Positions 1 to 7,511 are shown, counted from the first letter of the stretch. The stretch: DNA of 64,000 nt from JAKFWI01 sp031399165 (GCA_031399165.1 JANNOO010000046.1:47217-111216); one strand, 5' to 3'. Numbers and translations: made by a program. Notes: generated by a model not told the origin, from the sequence alone.

Positions 1-263
1 CTGGGAACGCGCTTCAGCGCATCGCCGGCCGTTAGCGGCTCGAAACGCTGAAAATAATCCAGGCCGTAATCGAGGACCGGCGAAGGACCATCAGTGCGGT
101 TGCGGTACGCGATCTGGCCTTGGACGACGATCGCTTCAGAGCTTACCGGCTCCCGCGTCGCGATCGGCGCGTCGGCGCTTTGCGCGTGCGCCATGCCCGC
201 CGACAGCGCGACCATGCTCACGACACCGAGCACGCGCTGCACGTAATTACGTCCTTGATTCAT
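1..263 (-). CDS. TonB-dependent outer-membrane receptor, N-terminal part (cut by window edge)
   Basis: Only the first 87 or so codons are visible; the gene runs off the left edge. The protein opens with a Sec signal peptide (hydrophobic stretch ending near AHAQ), then a short linker and an IVVQGQIAYRNR segment, followed by FQRFEPLTAGDALKRVP, which is the usual start of a TonB receptor plug domain. Such receptors import bulky ligands across the outer membrane using TonB energy. It is divergent from a beta-propeller phytase, so uptake of phytate or its inositol-phosphate products is a reasonable inference; the ligand cannot be read from this fragment. Confidence 0.72.
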   Translation of the reverse strand, partial: MNQGRNYVQRVLGVVSMVALSAGMAHAQSADAPIATREPVSSEAIVVQGQIAYRNRTDGPSPVLDYGLDYFQRFEPLTAGDALKRVP

Positions 264-306
264 TTTTCAGTCCCCACCAGAAAGAGCGCGGCGTTTAGGG
301 GGCTTG

Positions 307-336
307 TGTGACAACTCCAATTCAACTTTGTGACAA
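307..336. promoter_or_regulatory. Spaced TGTGACAA direct repeat between receptor and phytase
   Basis: TGTGACAA occurs at 307-314 and again at 329-336, exactly 22 bp (about two helical turns) apart, in the short divergent promoter region. On the minus strand the core reads TTGTCACA. Pho boxes are built from TGTCA-type units at 11-bp spacing, so a PhoB-like site is possible, but the middle 11-bp unit does not match. Function is inferred from position next to a phosphate-scavenging gene. Confidence 0.3.
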
Positions 337-352
337 TTACTCGCGTGGCGTT

Positions 353-1393
353 GTGCGCCTTTTGCGTCTGCGTTTTCTCGTTGCTGTGTCTTGCTCTGTT
401 GCGCTAGCCGCATGCGCACACGCGCCTTCAGTTTCTGCGGTCCGCGAGACCGCTGCTGTGTCCCAGGTGGGCGATGCGGCCGACGATCCAGCGATCTGGG
501 TTGCGCCGCAGGCCGATCAAAGCCTCGTGATCGCGACGCAAAAAAAAGGCGGCCTCTACGTTTTCGATCTTGCGGGAAAGATTGTGCAGGAAGCGCCCGG
601 CGGATTGCCGAACAATGTCGATCTGCGCCCGGAATTTCCGTGGCGTGATGGCGCGGGCGTGCTGGTCGGGGCAAGCGATCGTAGCGACAATGCGATTGTG
701 CTCTGGCGGTTTGATCCGCAGACGCGCCAACTCGACGCCAATCCGCGCGCGCGGATCGCGACAGGATTTCCGGAGGTATACGGCTTCTGCCTCGGGCGTA
801 TCGGCGCCGATTGGGTGGCGGTCGCGACCGGCAAGGTTGGTGAAGTTGGCGTATGGCGCCTGACGCTGGGCGAGAACGGCGCCGTGCAGGGCGCGCGCAT
901 TGTCGATTTCAATCTGGGCTCGATCACCGAGGGCTGCGTCGTCGATGATGAAGCCGGAACGCTCTATCTGGGCCAGGAATTGGTCGGCATCTGGCGCACG
1001 CCGCTCAACGATTCCACCGGCGCGGCGCGCAAATTGATCGACCGCGTCGGCGGCGGCCAGCTCGTCGCCGATGTCGAGGGGCTCACGATTTATCTCGGCC
1101 CCAACGGCGCCGGTTATCTGATCGCCTCGGTGCAAGGGCGCTCGCACTTCGCCGTTTATGACCGCGGCGGCGAGAACGCCTATCGCGGCTCATTCCGCAT
1201 CGGCGCTTCGGCGGATGGTCTTGCAGATCGGGTGTCCGGCACGGACGGGATCGACGTAACCTCCGTCCCGCTCGGTCCGGATTATCCCGCGGGTATGTTC
1301 GTTGCACAGGACGACGAAAACAAATCGCCAGCCACGCTGCAGAACTTCAAATACGTATCCTGGGCCGATATCGCCGCAACGCTGGGGCTGTGA
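353..1393 (+). CDS. Beta-propeller phytase (3-phytase), lipoprotein
   Basis: The protein resembles the beta-propeller phytase family, Ca-dependent enzymes that release phosphate from phytate. Visible family features are the early DDPAIWVAP segment, IATQKKGGLYVFDL, a NNVDLRP stretch, YGFCLG, and the late GTDGIDVT and FVAQDD motifs that contribute acidic calcium ligands. Length (about 346 aa) is normal. I prefer the GTG at 353 because it gives a compact lipoprotein signal with lipobox LAAC; the frame is open from a GTG at 308, which would add 15 residues with no signal character and would cover the TGTGACAA repeats. It is divergent from a TonB receptor, suggesting paired release and uptake of phytate phosphorus or inositol phosphates. 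Confidence 0.85.
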   Translation: MRLLRLRFLVAVSCSVALAACAHAPSVSAVRETAAVSQVGDAADDPAIWVAPQADQSLVIATQKKGGLYVFDLAGKIVQEAPGGLPNNVDLRPEFPWRDGAGVLVGASDRSDNAIVLWRFDPQTRQLDANPRARIATGFPEVYGFCLGRIGADWVAVATGKVGEVGVWRLTLGENGAVQGARIVDFNLGSITEGCVVDDEAGTLYLGQELVGIWRTPLNDSTGAARKLIDRVGGGQLVADVEGLTIYLGPNGAGYLIASVQGRSHFAVYDRGGENAYRGSFRIGASADGLADRVSGTDGIDVTSVPLGPDYPAGMFVAQDDENKSPATLQNFKYVSWADIAATLGL

Positions 1394-1465
1394 CCGGCGT
1401 TGGTTGTGCCGCAAACGGAACGCGCCGCAACGCATTGAGCGTTGCGGCGCTTCCGTTGCGGTCTG

Positions 1466-1801
1466 TTAGCGAGAAGCCAAAGTCTCGCTTAGGACGATCA
1501 TTTTCTTGTCGCCATTGAGCTGCTCGACGTAGGCGGCCAGCGCGGGTATTTCCGCAACCGCTTCTTGCACGGAGGCCTGCTCGCATTCTTTCCTGAGGAC
1601 GTATTGTTGTATGTGGAGCAGACTGAACTCCTCGCGGCACACTTTCAGCGCCGCCGCGGTGATCTTTTGGTGCAGAGTGGCGATTGATGCTTCGCTCGCC
1701 AGGTCATCTTGCGTGTAGGGCACGACGACGCGGTCTGCCGCGAAGGCTTGTGAGGTAGCGAGGCAGCCGACAAAAAAGGCTGAAAGAAGTAAAGAGCGCA
1801 T
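1466..1801 (-). CDS. UrcA family secreted protein
   Basis: A 111-aa protein with a clean Sec signal peptide (cleavage after AFA). The mature part shows the UrcA pattern: an RVVVPYTQDDL opening, a LHQKITAAALKVC helix, then a second Cys (RKEC) followed by AVAEI. The two cysteines probably form a disulfide. UrcA proteins are small periplasmic proteins of unknown function frequent in Caulobacterales and Sphingomonadales. It is alone between the phytase and ruvC, oriented opposite to both. The 243-bp stretch between its start and ruvC holds no gene that I can support. Confidence 0.7.
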   Translation of the reverse strand: MRSLLLSAFFVGCLATSQAFAADRVVVPYTQDDLASEASIATLHQKITAAALKVCREEFSLLHIQQYVLRKECEQASVQEAVAEIPALAAYVEQLNGDKKMIVLSETLASR

Positions 1802-2044
1802 ATTACATTTTCCTTCTTGATAATCCCTCTCGCTCTGGCCGCACCTCCCGCCGTTTCTGGTTGTGGTGGTATCGGCGGTCGTTTAGGCGGCTTCCATAAA
1901 ATAAATGAGACAGCGTCATTAATTTTGTGAATGGACGGGCTCAGCCTAAACGGCGGTCACTTGAGCCCAAATCAGGGGCAGCGTAGCCCGCCCTCGCCCT
2001 GTGAAGAACATTTCGTAAACCTCGAATCCCCATAAGCATTTCCC

Positions 2045-2542
2045 ATGTCCGGCTTGCGCCTTATGGGAATTGATCCTGGCTTGCAGAAATGCGGGTGGGG
2101 GATCGTCATCTCTGACGGGCAGCGGCTTTCTTATGTCGCCCATGGCGTGATCAAGCCGCCGACGCAGATTTCACTGGCGGAGCGGTTGCTGGTGCTGATG
2201 CGGGAGCTGAGCGCGGTGATCGGCGCGCATGAGCCGCACGAGGCGGCTGTGGAGGAAACCTTTGTCAATGCCAATGCGCGCTCGGCGCTGGCGCTGGGCC
2301 AGGCGCGCGGGGCGGCGATGATCGCGCCGGCGCAGGCGGGGCTGCCGGTTGCGGAATATTCCCCGGCCGTGATCAAGAAGGCGCTGGTCGGCAACGGCCA
2401 GGCCGATAAGGATCAGGTGGCGTTCATGGTGCGGCGGCTTCTGCCGGCGGCAGGAGCGGTCAGCGCCGACGGCGCCGATGCGCTGGCGGTGGCTTTGTGC
2501 CACGCCTCGCACAGCGCTTACCGGAGGAAGACCGGCGGATGA
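2045..2542 (+). CDS. ruvC: Holliday junction endodeoxyribonuclease RuvC
   Basis: RuvC is the dimeric resolvase that cuts Holliday junctions after RuvAB branch migration. The 165-aa length is normal. Catalytic acidic residues are visible: Asp10 in GIDPG, Glu70 in AVEETF, and the C-terminal pair in the DGADALAVALCH block (positions near 139 and 142). It starts 7 bp before the ruvA coding region begins to be readable and is separated from the ruvA ATG by only 7 bp, so ruvC-ruvA are cotranscribed. The ruv order with ruvB further downstream is standard for alphaproteobacteria apart from the two genes inserted before ruvB. Confidence 0.96.
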   Translation: MSGLRLMGIDPGLQKCGWGIVISDGQRLSYVAHGVIKPPTQISLAERLLVLMRELSAVIGAHEPHEAAVEETFVNANARSALALGQARGAAMIAPAQAGLPVAEYSPAVIKKALVGNGQADKDQVAFMVRRLLPAAGAVSADGADALAVALCHASHSAYRRKTGG

Positions 2543-2549
2543 TTGGCCA

Positions 2550-3164
2550 ATGATTGGATTGCTAAAAGGCGTCGTCGCCGCCATTGGCGAAGACAGCGCG
2601 CTGATCGAGGTCAATGGCGTCGGTTACGTCGTGCAGGCGGGCGGGCGCACGCTCGCGCGCATGGTCATTGGCGAAACCACGATCGTGCATATCGAAACCC
2701 ATGTGCGCGAAGACGCGATCAAGTTGTTCGGCTTTCTGTCGGAAGAAGAGCGCGCCTGGTTCGTTCATCTGCAATCGGTGCCGAGCGTCGGCGCCAAGGT
2801 GGCAGTGAACATCATCGACGCGCTGACGCCGCAGGATTTGATGGACGCGGTGGCGCTGGGCGATAAGGCCAGCGTTTCGCGCGCCAATGGCGTGGGCCCC
2901 AAGCTCGCCGCGCGCATCGTGCAGGAACTGGCCGGCAAAGCGCCCGCGCGGGGCTTCATGGCCAGCGATTTCGCGGCTTCGCCGAAAGCTGCCGCAAGCT
3001 CTGGATCGAGGGCGCCGCGCAGCGATGCGGTTTCCGCTCTGGTCAATCTCGGTATCGATCAAGCCACCGCCTCGCGCGCTGTCGCGGCGGCGATGAAGAC
3101 GTTCGATGAAGACCCTTCGACGCCGGAATTGATCCGCGTCGCGTTAAGGGAAGTGAACCGCTAG
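2550..3164 (+). CDS. ruvA: Holliday junction branch migration protein RuvA
   Basis: RuvA tetramers bind four-way junctions and load the RuvB motor. The N-terminal OB-fold starts MIGLLKGVVAAIG, and two helix-hairpin-helix motifs follow (VPSVGAKVAVNII and ANGVGPKLAARIV), then a linker rich in Ala and Ser and the C-terminal RuvB-contacting domain III (DAVSALVNLGIDQATASRAV). The length of 204 aa is typical. The ATG at 2550 is chosen because MIGLLKG is the canonical start; an open frame upstream merely overlaps ruvC. Confidence 0.96.
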   Translation: MIGLLKGVVAAIGEDSALIEVNGVGYVVQAGGRTLARMVIGETTIVHIETHVREDAIKLFGFLSEEERAWFVHLQSVPSVGAKVAVNIIDALTPQDLMDAVALGDKASVSRANGVGPKLAARIVQELAGKAPARGFMASDFAASPKAAASSGSRAPRSDAVSALVNLGIDQATASRAVAAAMKTFDEDPSTPELIRVALREVNR

Positions 3165-3200
3165 CGTCTTCAGCGCTTGGTGCGTTGGATCGAGGGTGAC

Positions 3201-3779
3201 ATGGACCGCAACGATGTTCGCGAAAAGAGCCGCAAGGCTTTGTCTGGCGGCAAAGTAAAGCTCGTCGAGCTAACGCTCGATGCGCCGCGCCAGTTCGGCG
3301 GGATGATGGAAAATATCTCGCGCGAGATCGTTCTGCGCGAGGACGCGGCGGCGGCGCTGGTGCATGACGTTCAGCGCGATCTCTTCATTCTGTGCGAGCA
3401 GTTTCGCTTTGCCGCCTATGAACGCGGCGAGGGCTGGCTGGTCGAACTGGTCGCGGGCAAGGTCGACGGCGATGAAACGCCGGAGGCGTGCATCAAACGC
3501 GAGATCGAAGAAGAGATCGGCTACCGCGCCCATAAGGTTGAGCCGGTGACGATGTATTACCCCGCGCCGGGCTATTCGACCGAGCGGATGCACCTTTTCT
3601 ATGCGCCAGTGAAAACCGCCGATTTGGTCAAGGCCGATGCGCGGGGTGTGGACGAGGGCGAGGACATCCGCCGCGTGGAATTGCCGCGCGCGGAATTCCT
3701 GGATCGGCTGGATAAGCGTGACTTCCTCGACAATAAGGTGCTGGCCATGAGCGGCTGGGCGATTAAACGGTTCGGCTAG
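3201..3779 (+). CDS. NUDIX hydrolase (ADP-ribose / nucleotide-sugar pyrophosphatase type)
   Basis: The protein carries a complete NUDIX box matching Gx5Ex7REUxEExGU (GKVDGD, then E, then TPEACIK, then REIEEEIGY), which binds the metals that hydrolyse nucleoside diphosphate linkages. The fold and the C-terminal YYPAPGYSTERM region resemble the NudF/NudK group acting on ADP-ribose or GDP-mannose; the exact substrate cannot be read. The ATG at 3201 follows a GAGG ribosome binding site at 3192-3195 with good spacing; an in-frame TTG at 3177 is less likely. The gene sits between ruvA and ruvB, immediately before inorganic pyrophosphatase, making a small pyrophosphate-bond housekeeping pair. Confidence 0.85.
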   Translation: MDRNDVREKSRKALSGGKVKLVELTLDAPRQFGGMMENISREIVLREDAAAALVHDVQRDLFILCEQFRFAAYERGEGWLVELVAGKVDGDETPEACIKREIEEEIGYRAHKVEPVTMYYPAPGYSTERMHLFYAPVKTADLVKADARGVDEGEDIRRVELPRAEFLDRLDKRDFLDNKVLAMSGWAIKRFG

Positions 3780-3795
3780 CAGGAGAGATCAGCAC

Positions 3796-4332
3796 GTGAG
3801 CGTCAGGGACATTCCGCCGGGCCGTAATCCGCCGCATGAGGTCAATGCGTTCATCGAAATTCCGGCCGGCGGTCTGCCGGTGAAGTATGAGCTGGACCCG
3901 TCGTCATCGATCCTGTTCGTTGATCGCTTCCTGCACACGTCCATGCTCTACCCGTCGAATTACGGGTTCATTCCCAACACGCTCGGCGAGGATGGCGACA
4001 CGCTGGATATTCTGGTGGTGACGCCGATGCCGGTCGTGCCCGGCTGCGTGATCCGCGCGCGGCCCGTAGGCGTGCTGCTGATGAGCGATGAGAAGGGCGT
4101 CGATGAAAAAATCCTCGCCGTGCCGGTCGATGCGCTCAATCCGTTCTACAAGGACGTAAAGACGCACGCCGACCTGCCACCGCTGCTGCTGGAGCAAATC
4201 ACGCACTTCTTCACCCACTACAAGGATCTCGAGCCGGGCAAGAGCGCCAGCGTCGGCGAATGGTCCACGCTCGAAGTAGCGCACGAGCGGGTGATGCAAT
4301 CCATCGAGCGCAAATGGCGCGACTTTAAATAA
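3796..4332 (+). CDS. ppa: Inorganic pyrophosphatase (family I)
   Basis: Soluble family I pyrophosphatase hydrolyses PPi to two phosphates, pulling biosynthetic reactions forward in the cytoplasm. Signature features: FIEIPAGG..KYELD near the N-terminus, SMLYPSNYGFIPNTLGEDGD, and the metal-binding signature GDTLDILV (usual form DGDxxDVLV). Length of 178 aa matches bacterial hexameric enzymes. It starts with GTG at 3796, supported by an AGGAGA ribosome binding site at 3781. It is 16 bp downstream of the NUDIX gene and is followed by a terminator-like hairpin. Confidence 0.96.
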   Translation: MSVRDIPPGRNPPHEVNAFIEIPAGGLPVKYELDPSSSILFVDRFLHTSMLYPSNYGFIPNTLGEDGDTLDILVVTPMPVVPGCVIRARPVGVLLMSDEKGVDEKILAVPVDALNPFYKDVKTHADLPPLLLEQITHFFTHYKDLEPGKSASVGEWSTLEVAHERVMQSIERKWRDFK

Positions 4333-4345
4333 ACCCGATGCGGGT

Positions 4346-4390
4346 GGTCTGCCCGGACTACGGAGCAAAGCCGGCAGACCGGCATTTTAT
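4346..4390 (+). terminator. Terminator-like hairpin after ppa
   Basis: GGTCTGCC-C-GG (4346-4356) pairs with CCGGCAGACC (4371-4380) with one bulged base and a 14-base loop; the stem is followed by GGCATTTTATTTC. The T-tract is interrupted, so termination may be partial, but it separates ppa from ruvB. Confidence 0.6.
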
Positions 4391-4468
4391 TTCTCCGGCC
4401 GCTCGGTCAGTATGGGGCCGGCGCGGGCCGTGAACGAATTAGGAACCGAATCGCGCTAGGAGCGTCCC

Positions 4469-5521
4469 ATGGCCGATTCCGCCGCCAATTCCCAGGAACG
4501 CATCTTGTCCGCCGCTCCCCAAGCCGGTGAGGGTGAAGGCCGCGCCCTGCGGCCGACCGGCTTCGCCGAATTCACCGGGCAGGGGCCTGCGAAAGCCAAC
4601 CTTCAGGTGTTCGTCGATGGCGCCCGCGCGCGCGGCGAGGCGATGGACCATGTGCTGTTGTTCGGCCCGCCGGGCCTCGGCAAAACCACTTTGGCGCAGA
4701 TTATCGCGCGCGAGCTGGGCGTCGGGTTTCGCTCCACGTCCGGCCCGGTGATCGCCAAGGCCGGCGATCTGGCGGCGCTGCTGACCAATCTCGAACCGCG
4801 CGACGTGCTCTTCATTGACGTAATTCATCGCCTCGCGCCGGCGGTGGAGGAAATCCTCTATCCCGCGATGGAGGATTATGCGCTCGACCTGATCATCGGC
4901 GAGGGGCCGAGCGCGCGCAGCGTGAAGATTGATCTGTCGCCGTTCACACTCGTCGGCGCCACCACGCGTGCAGGCCTGCTCGGCACGCCCTTGCGCGATC
5001 GCTTCGGCATTCCGGTGCGCCTCGAGTTCTATAATGCCGAAGAACTGACCAGCATCGTTGTGCGCGCGGGCGAAAAGCTCGGCGCGCCGATGACCAAGGA
5101 TGGCGCGATGGAAATCGCCAAGCGCGCCCGCGGCACGCCGCGTGTGGCGGTGCGTCTCCTGCGCCGCGTGCGCGACTTCGCAGACAGCAGCGGCGGCGAA
5201 ATTACCGCGAAACTCGCCGATGGCGCGCTGAAGCGCCTCGACGTCGATAGCGACGGCCTCGACCTGCTCGACCGGCGCTATCTCTCCTCGCTGATCGACA
5301 TGTATGGCGGCGGCCCCGTTGGCGTCGACACGCTGGCCGCGGCTTTGTCCGAAGCGCGCGACGCGATCGAAGACATCATCGAGCCCTATCTGATGCAGCA
5401 AGGCTTCATCATGCGCACCCCGAGAGGGCGGATGGCGTGCGCTAAGGCTTATGAGCGGCTCGGGAAAAAAGCGCCGCCGGTGAGCGTGCAGCAGGCGGGG
5501 CTGTTTGAGGGGGATGAATAG
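4469..5521 (+). CDS. ruvB: Holliday junction branch migration ATPase RuvB, with a Walker B substitution
   Basis: RuvB is the AAA+ hexameric motor that drives branch migration with RuvA. Visible: GFAEFTGQ, Walker A GPPGLGKT, sensor GATTRAG, arginine-finger region LRDRFGI, a winged-helix C-terminal domain (DLLDRRYL..., IEPYLMQQGFI.RTPRGR). Length 350 aa is normal. The anomaly is Walker B: the family sequence LFIDEIHRL is here LFIDVIHRL, with codon GTA at 4820-4822 placing Val at residue 118 where the catalytic Glu is expected (GAA would be a one-base difference). Everything else looks intact. Either a sequencing or assembly error or a real inactivating or tolerated change. Preceded by GGAGCG ribosome binding site. 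Confidence 0.95.
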   Translation: MADSAANSQERILSAAPQAGEGEGRALRPTGFAEFTGQGPAKANLQVFVDGARARGEAMDHVLLFGPPGLGKTTLAQIIARELGVGFRSTSGPVIAKAGDLAALLTNLEPRDVLFIDVIHRLAPAVEEILYPAMEDYALDLIIGEGPSARSVKIDLSPFTLVGATTRAGLLGTPLRDRFGIPVRLEFYNAEELTSIVVRAGEKLGAPMTKDGAMEIAKRARGTPRVAVRLLRRVRDFADSSGGEITAKLADGALKRLDVDSDGLDLLDRRYLSSLIDMYGGGPVGVDTLAAALSEARDAIEDIIEPYLMQQGFIMRTPRGRMACAKAYERLGKKAPPVSVQQAGLFEGDE

Positions 5522-5559
5522 GCGTTCTCAACCGGGCTATGACGGCCTAATATTTCCCC

Positions 5560-5790
5560 ATGACCGATCTCACCATTGCGCTCGATGCAGCTACGGACTC
5601 GGCCCCTGAGCGGGTCGCTGAAGCCGCCAACAAGCCGAAAGCCGAGGTGGCCGCTGAAGCGCTGGCTTCATACCTGCGAGACCAGGCTGATCTGGAGGCT
5701 ATGGTGCAGGAGGCGCGTGACGATTTCGCGGCCGGCCGCACCTTCACCTCGGATCAGATCGCCGAGAGCACGCGCGAGACGCTTTCATAA
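5560..5790 (+). CDS. Orphan ribbon-helix-helix (CopG/ParD-like) antitoxin
   Basis: A 76-aa protein with the layout of a short RHH antitoxin: an N-terminal strand (LTIALDAATD), a helix-turn-helix pair with AEVAAEALASYL, and a charged C-terminal tail (QARDDFAAG-type) that would wrap a toxin. It is clearly homologous to the antitoxin at 6779-7015, sharing the DAAT, AAEA and (R)DxA positions. No toxin gene follows: the next 110 bp carry no ParE/RelE-like frame. It may be a relic, or may act in trans on the neighbouring module. Confidence 0.6.
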   Translation: MTDLTIALDAATDSAPERVAEAANKPKAEVAAEALASYLRDQADLEAMVQEARDDFAAGRTFTSDQIAESTRETLS

Positions 5791-5903
5791 ACCTCATCAA
5801 ACGAAGTGCTGCCGGCAAGCGTGAAGGAAATTTGCTTGTTTGAAGGGGGAATGCTCTGACAACAACTAACCAGTGGCCGGCAAACCTTGACGCCTCGGCG
5901 CGC

Positions 5904-6539
5904 GTGGCTCGCGCACATGATCTAATTTCACACTTGATTGACGAGTTGCGAACACTGATCGCAATCAGTGAGGCCAATCGACATGTCATTTACAGTCCAG
6001 TCCTGGCATCACAAATCCCCCGATCCTATGCTGCAAACGCCTTTAATCTCTTCCAAGCTGTGTCTTTAAACTACGAGATTTTGCGAGCCTGCTCTCTTTG
6101 GGATTCTCCGAGCAAAGATCGCGCAAGCATACCGACGGTAATTAAACTGATCGACGATGGCGCATGTCTGTACGTGATTGAAAAGAACCTCAGTGATGGC
6201 AAGGCACGAACAACGCCTTATGCACTCGGGCATATGAAAGTCCTTCAGCATGCGATTGCGGTTGCGCGGAAAGTAGAGCAATCAAAATTCAGAACATCGC
6301 TATTTGAATTTCGAAATGCGCAGTTAGCGCACTCGCTGTTGTTTGAGAAACAGGCGGCGCCTGCCCGCCTTCCGAAATATGGATACGAGCGTCGTCTTTT
6401 GAGGGCGTCAGTTGCAATTGTAGAGCGATTGAATAACGGAGTCCGCAACTCCGGCTTTGCGTTTCAGATGGCTTTTGAACAAAGTCAGCGAAACGCTGCA
6501 GCGCTTTGGAAAGGATGCAAATTCGAGGTTCTTGAGTAG
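5904..6539 (+). CDS. HEPN / AbiU2-like protein, AT-richer than its surroundings
   Basis: I do not recognise a named gene. The protein (211 aa from GTG 5904) is all-helical and contains FEFRNAQLAH at residues 134-143: Arg137, five residues, then His143, which fits the R-x4-6-H catalytic motif of HEPN ribonucleases; the overall layout resembles the AbiU2 group from abortive-infection systems. Base composition is visibly lower in GC than the neighbours, suggesting transfer. The start is uncertain: a strong GAAGGGGGA ribosome binding site at 5842-5850 is followed by ATG CTC TGA out of frame, while the long frame has only a CTG (5856) before the GTG at 5904, so a start-proximal frameshift is possible. 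Function as an RNA-cutting defence or toxin protein is inference. Confidence 0.5.
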   Translation: MARAHDLISHLIDELRTLIAISEANRHVIYSPVLASQIPRSYAANAFNLFQAVSLNYEILRACSLWDSPSKDRASIPTVIKLIDDGACLYVIEKNLSDGKARTTPYALGHMKVLQHAIAVARKVEQSKFRTSLFEFRNAQLAHSLLFEKQAAPARLPKYGYERRLLRASVAIVERLNNGVRNSGFAFQMAFEQSQRNAAALWKGCKFEVLE

Positions 6540-6551
6540 ATCTATTAGTTG

Positions 6552-6680
6552 CGTCATTCTGGACGCGCGGAGCGCGATCCGGAATCCCGGCGCGGCCGTC
6601 AGGCCGCTTTCGACACGGGTAAAAGCGCCTTCGGCGCTGGCGGGATTCCGGGTTCGGCCTGCGGCCGCCCCGGAATGACG
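6552..6680. repeat. Large imperfect inverted repeat (REP-like intergenic element)
   Basis: The region begins CGTCATTCTGGACGCGCGG and ends GCCCCGGAATGACG, so the outer arms are near-perfect complements (CGTCATTC / GAATGACG). Inner arms GATCCGGAATCCC and GGGATTCCGGGTTC also pair, giving a long cruciform or hairpin of about 129 bp. Elements with CGTCATTCCGG ends are scattered in many alphaproteobacterial genomes. It lies between the HEPN-like gene and the antitoxin gene, marking a junction inside the accessory block. Confidence 0.7.
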
Positions 6681-6778
6681 GCTTAAATACGTGCTCGGCC
6701 CCGGACAAACGCTGCGGGTTTTCAGAATACGCGGCACCCAAATTTGTTCGGCTGGACGGAATAGGGTATTCTGGGACC

Positions 6779-7015
6779 ATGAACGCCATCTCCATCCCCG
6801 TCGATGCAGCCACCGAAGAGGCGCTGGACAAGATTGCCGCCGCAACGAAGCGTTCGCGGCAGGATATCGCCGCCGAGGCAGTTGCCGTGTTCGTTCGCGA
6901 CGAGGCCGAAATAATCGACTCCATTCTAAAGGCCCAAGCAGAGCTGCGGGCGGGTAAGGGGGTCAGCCATGAGGAAGTCATGGCGCGCGTTGGAAAGACA
7001 CTCGCTGGAGAATGA
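6779..7015 (+). CDS. Ribbon-helix-helix antitoxin of a ParD/ParE-type module
   Basis: A 78-aa RHH antitoxin: N-terminal strand MNAISIPVDAATEE, helix ALDKIAAATKRSRQDIAAEAVAVF that would bind operator DNA as a dimer, and an acidic-to-basic C-terminal tail with AELRAGKGVSHEEVMARV for toxin neutralisation. Its stop overlaps the start of the toxin frame (ATGA at 7012-7015), the standard coupling in such modules. It starts directly after a short AT-rich promoter region (TTCGGCTGGACGGAATAGGGTATTC). The toxin downstream appears frame-broken, so the antitoxin may now be unopposed. Confidence 0.7.
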   Translation: MNAISIPVDAATEEALDKIAAATKRSRQDIAAEAVAVFVRDEAEIIDSILKAQAELRAGKGVSHEEVMARVGKTLAGE

Positions 7016-7315
7016 CCGCGCGGATCGTCACGTGGGCGCCAAGCGCCGCGAACGATTTCGAGGACACGGTCCGATATCTGAAGCAGCGATCTCCGGAGGG
7101 CGCGCGTAAATTCGCGGATGCCATACACAAAACAATCGCAGGCCTGGCGCAACGAATACTGGCCGGCCGGGCCGCGTTGGCGGCGTCTTCGAGAAATCCA
7201 TACCGCGCCACCCTCACGTAATTACCTTTGCGTACGCGTCGGACACGGAAGAACTGCAAATTCTCCGCATCATCCACACGGCGCGCGATTGGCCCGGGGC
7301 TGGCCAAAAGACTAA
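7012..7315 (+). pseudogene. ParE/RelE-type toxin, disrupted by two apparent frameshifts
   Basis: The frame from ATG 7012 gives a typical ParE start (ARIVTWAPSAANDFEDTVRYL...FADAIHKTIAGLAQ), then runs into nonsense and stops at 7219. The family sequence resumes one base back: NTGRPGRVGG...HPHVITFAYASDTEELQILRIIHTARDWP, starting near 7155. A missing base around 7150-7155 explains this. That second frame then lacks a stop and reads on into the permease frame; a second missing base near the CCCGGGG run (about 7298) would give ARDWP.GWPKD and a stop at 7313-7315. Either a decayed toxin or base-calling errors. Confidence 0.7.
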
Positions 7316-7511
7316 TGCGCAAATAATCCGGACTAGCTCCGGAATGCCGGGCTCCATCCCTCCCCGTTGGGGGGATCAAGCTCCTCTCGCAAAGTTTATC
7401 GCGAAGACGCCCGCCAAGCTGCTACCAAGCCATGCGATCATGAAACCGGAGCCGAGCCGGGGGTATTGTTCGTCAAGATTTGGGCGCGGCGCGCTCGGGG
7501 GAAGGAGCGGG

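Noticed and set aside
428..1147. Minus-strand frame opposite the phytase
   Set aside because: Shadow of a convincing beta-propeller phytase.
1802..2044. Gap between the UrcA gene and ruvC examined for a small RNA or gene
   Set aside because: It is only 243 bp with AT-rich parts suitable for promoters; no frame, hairpin with T-run, or tRNA-like fold was visible.
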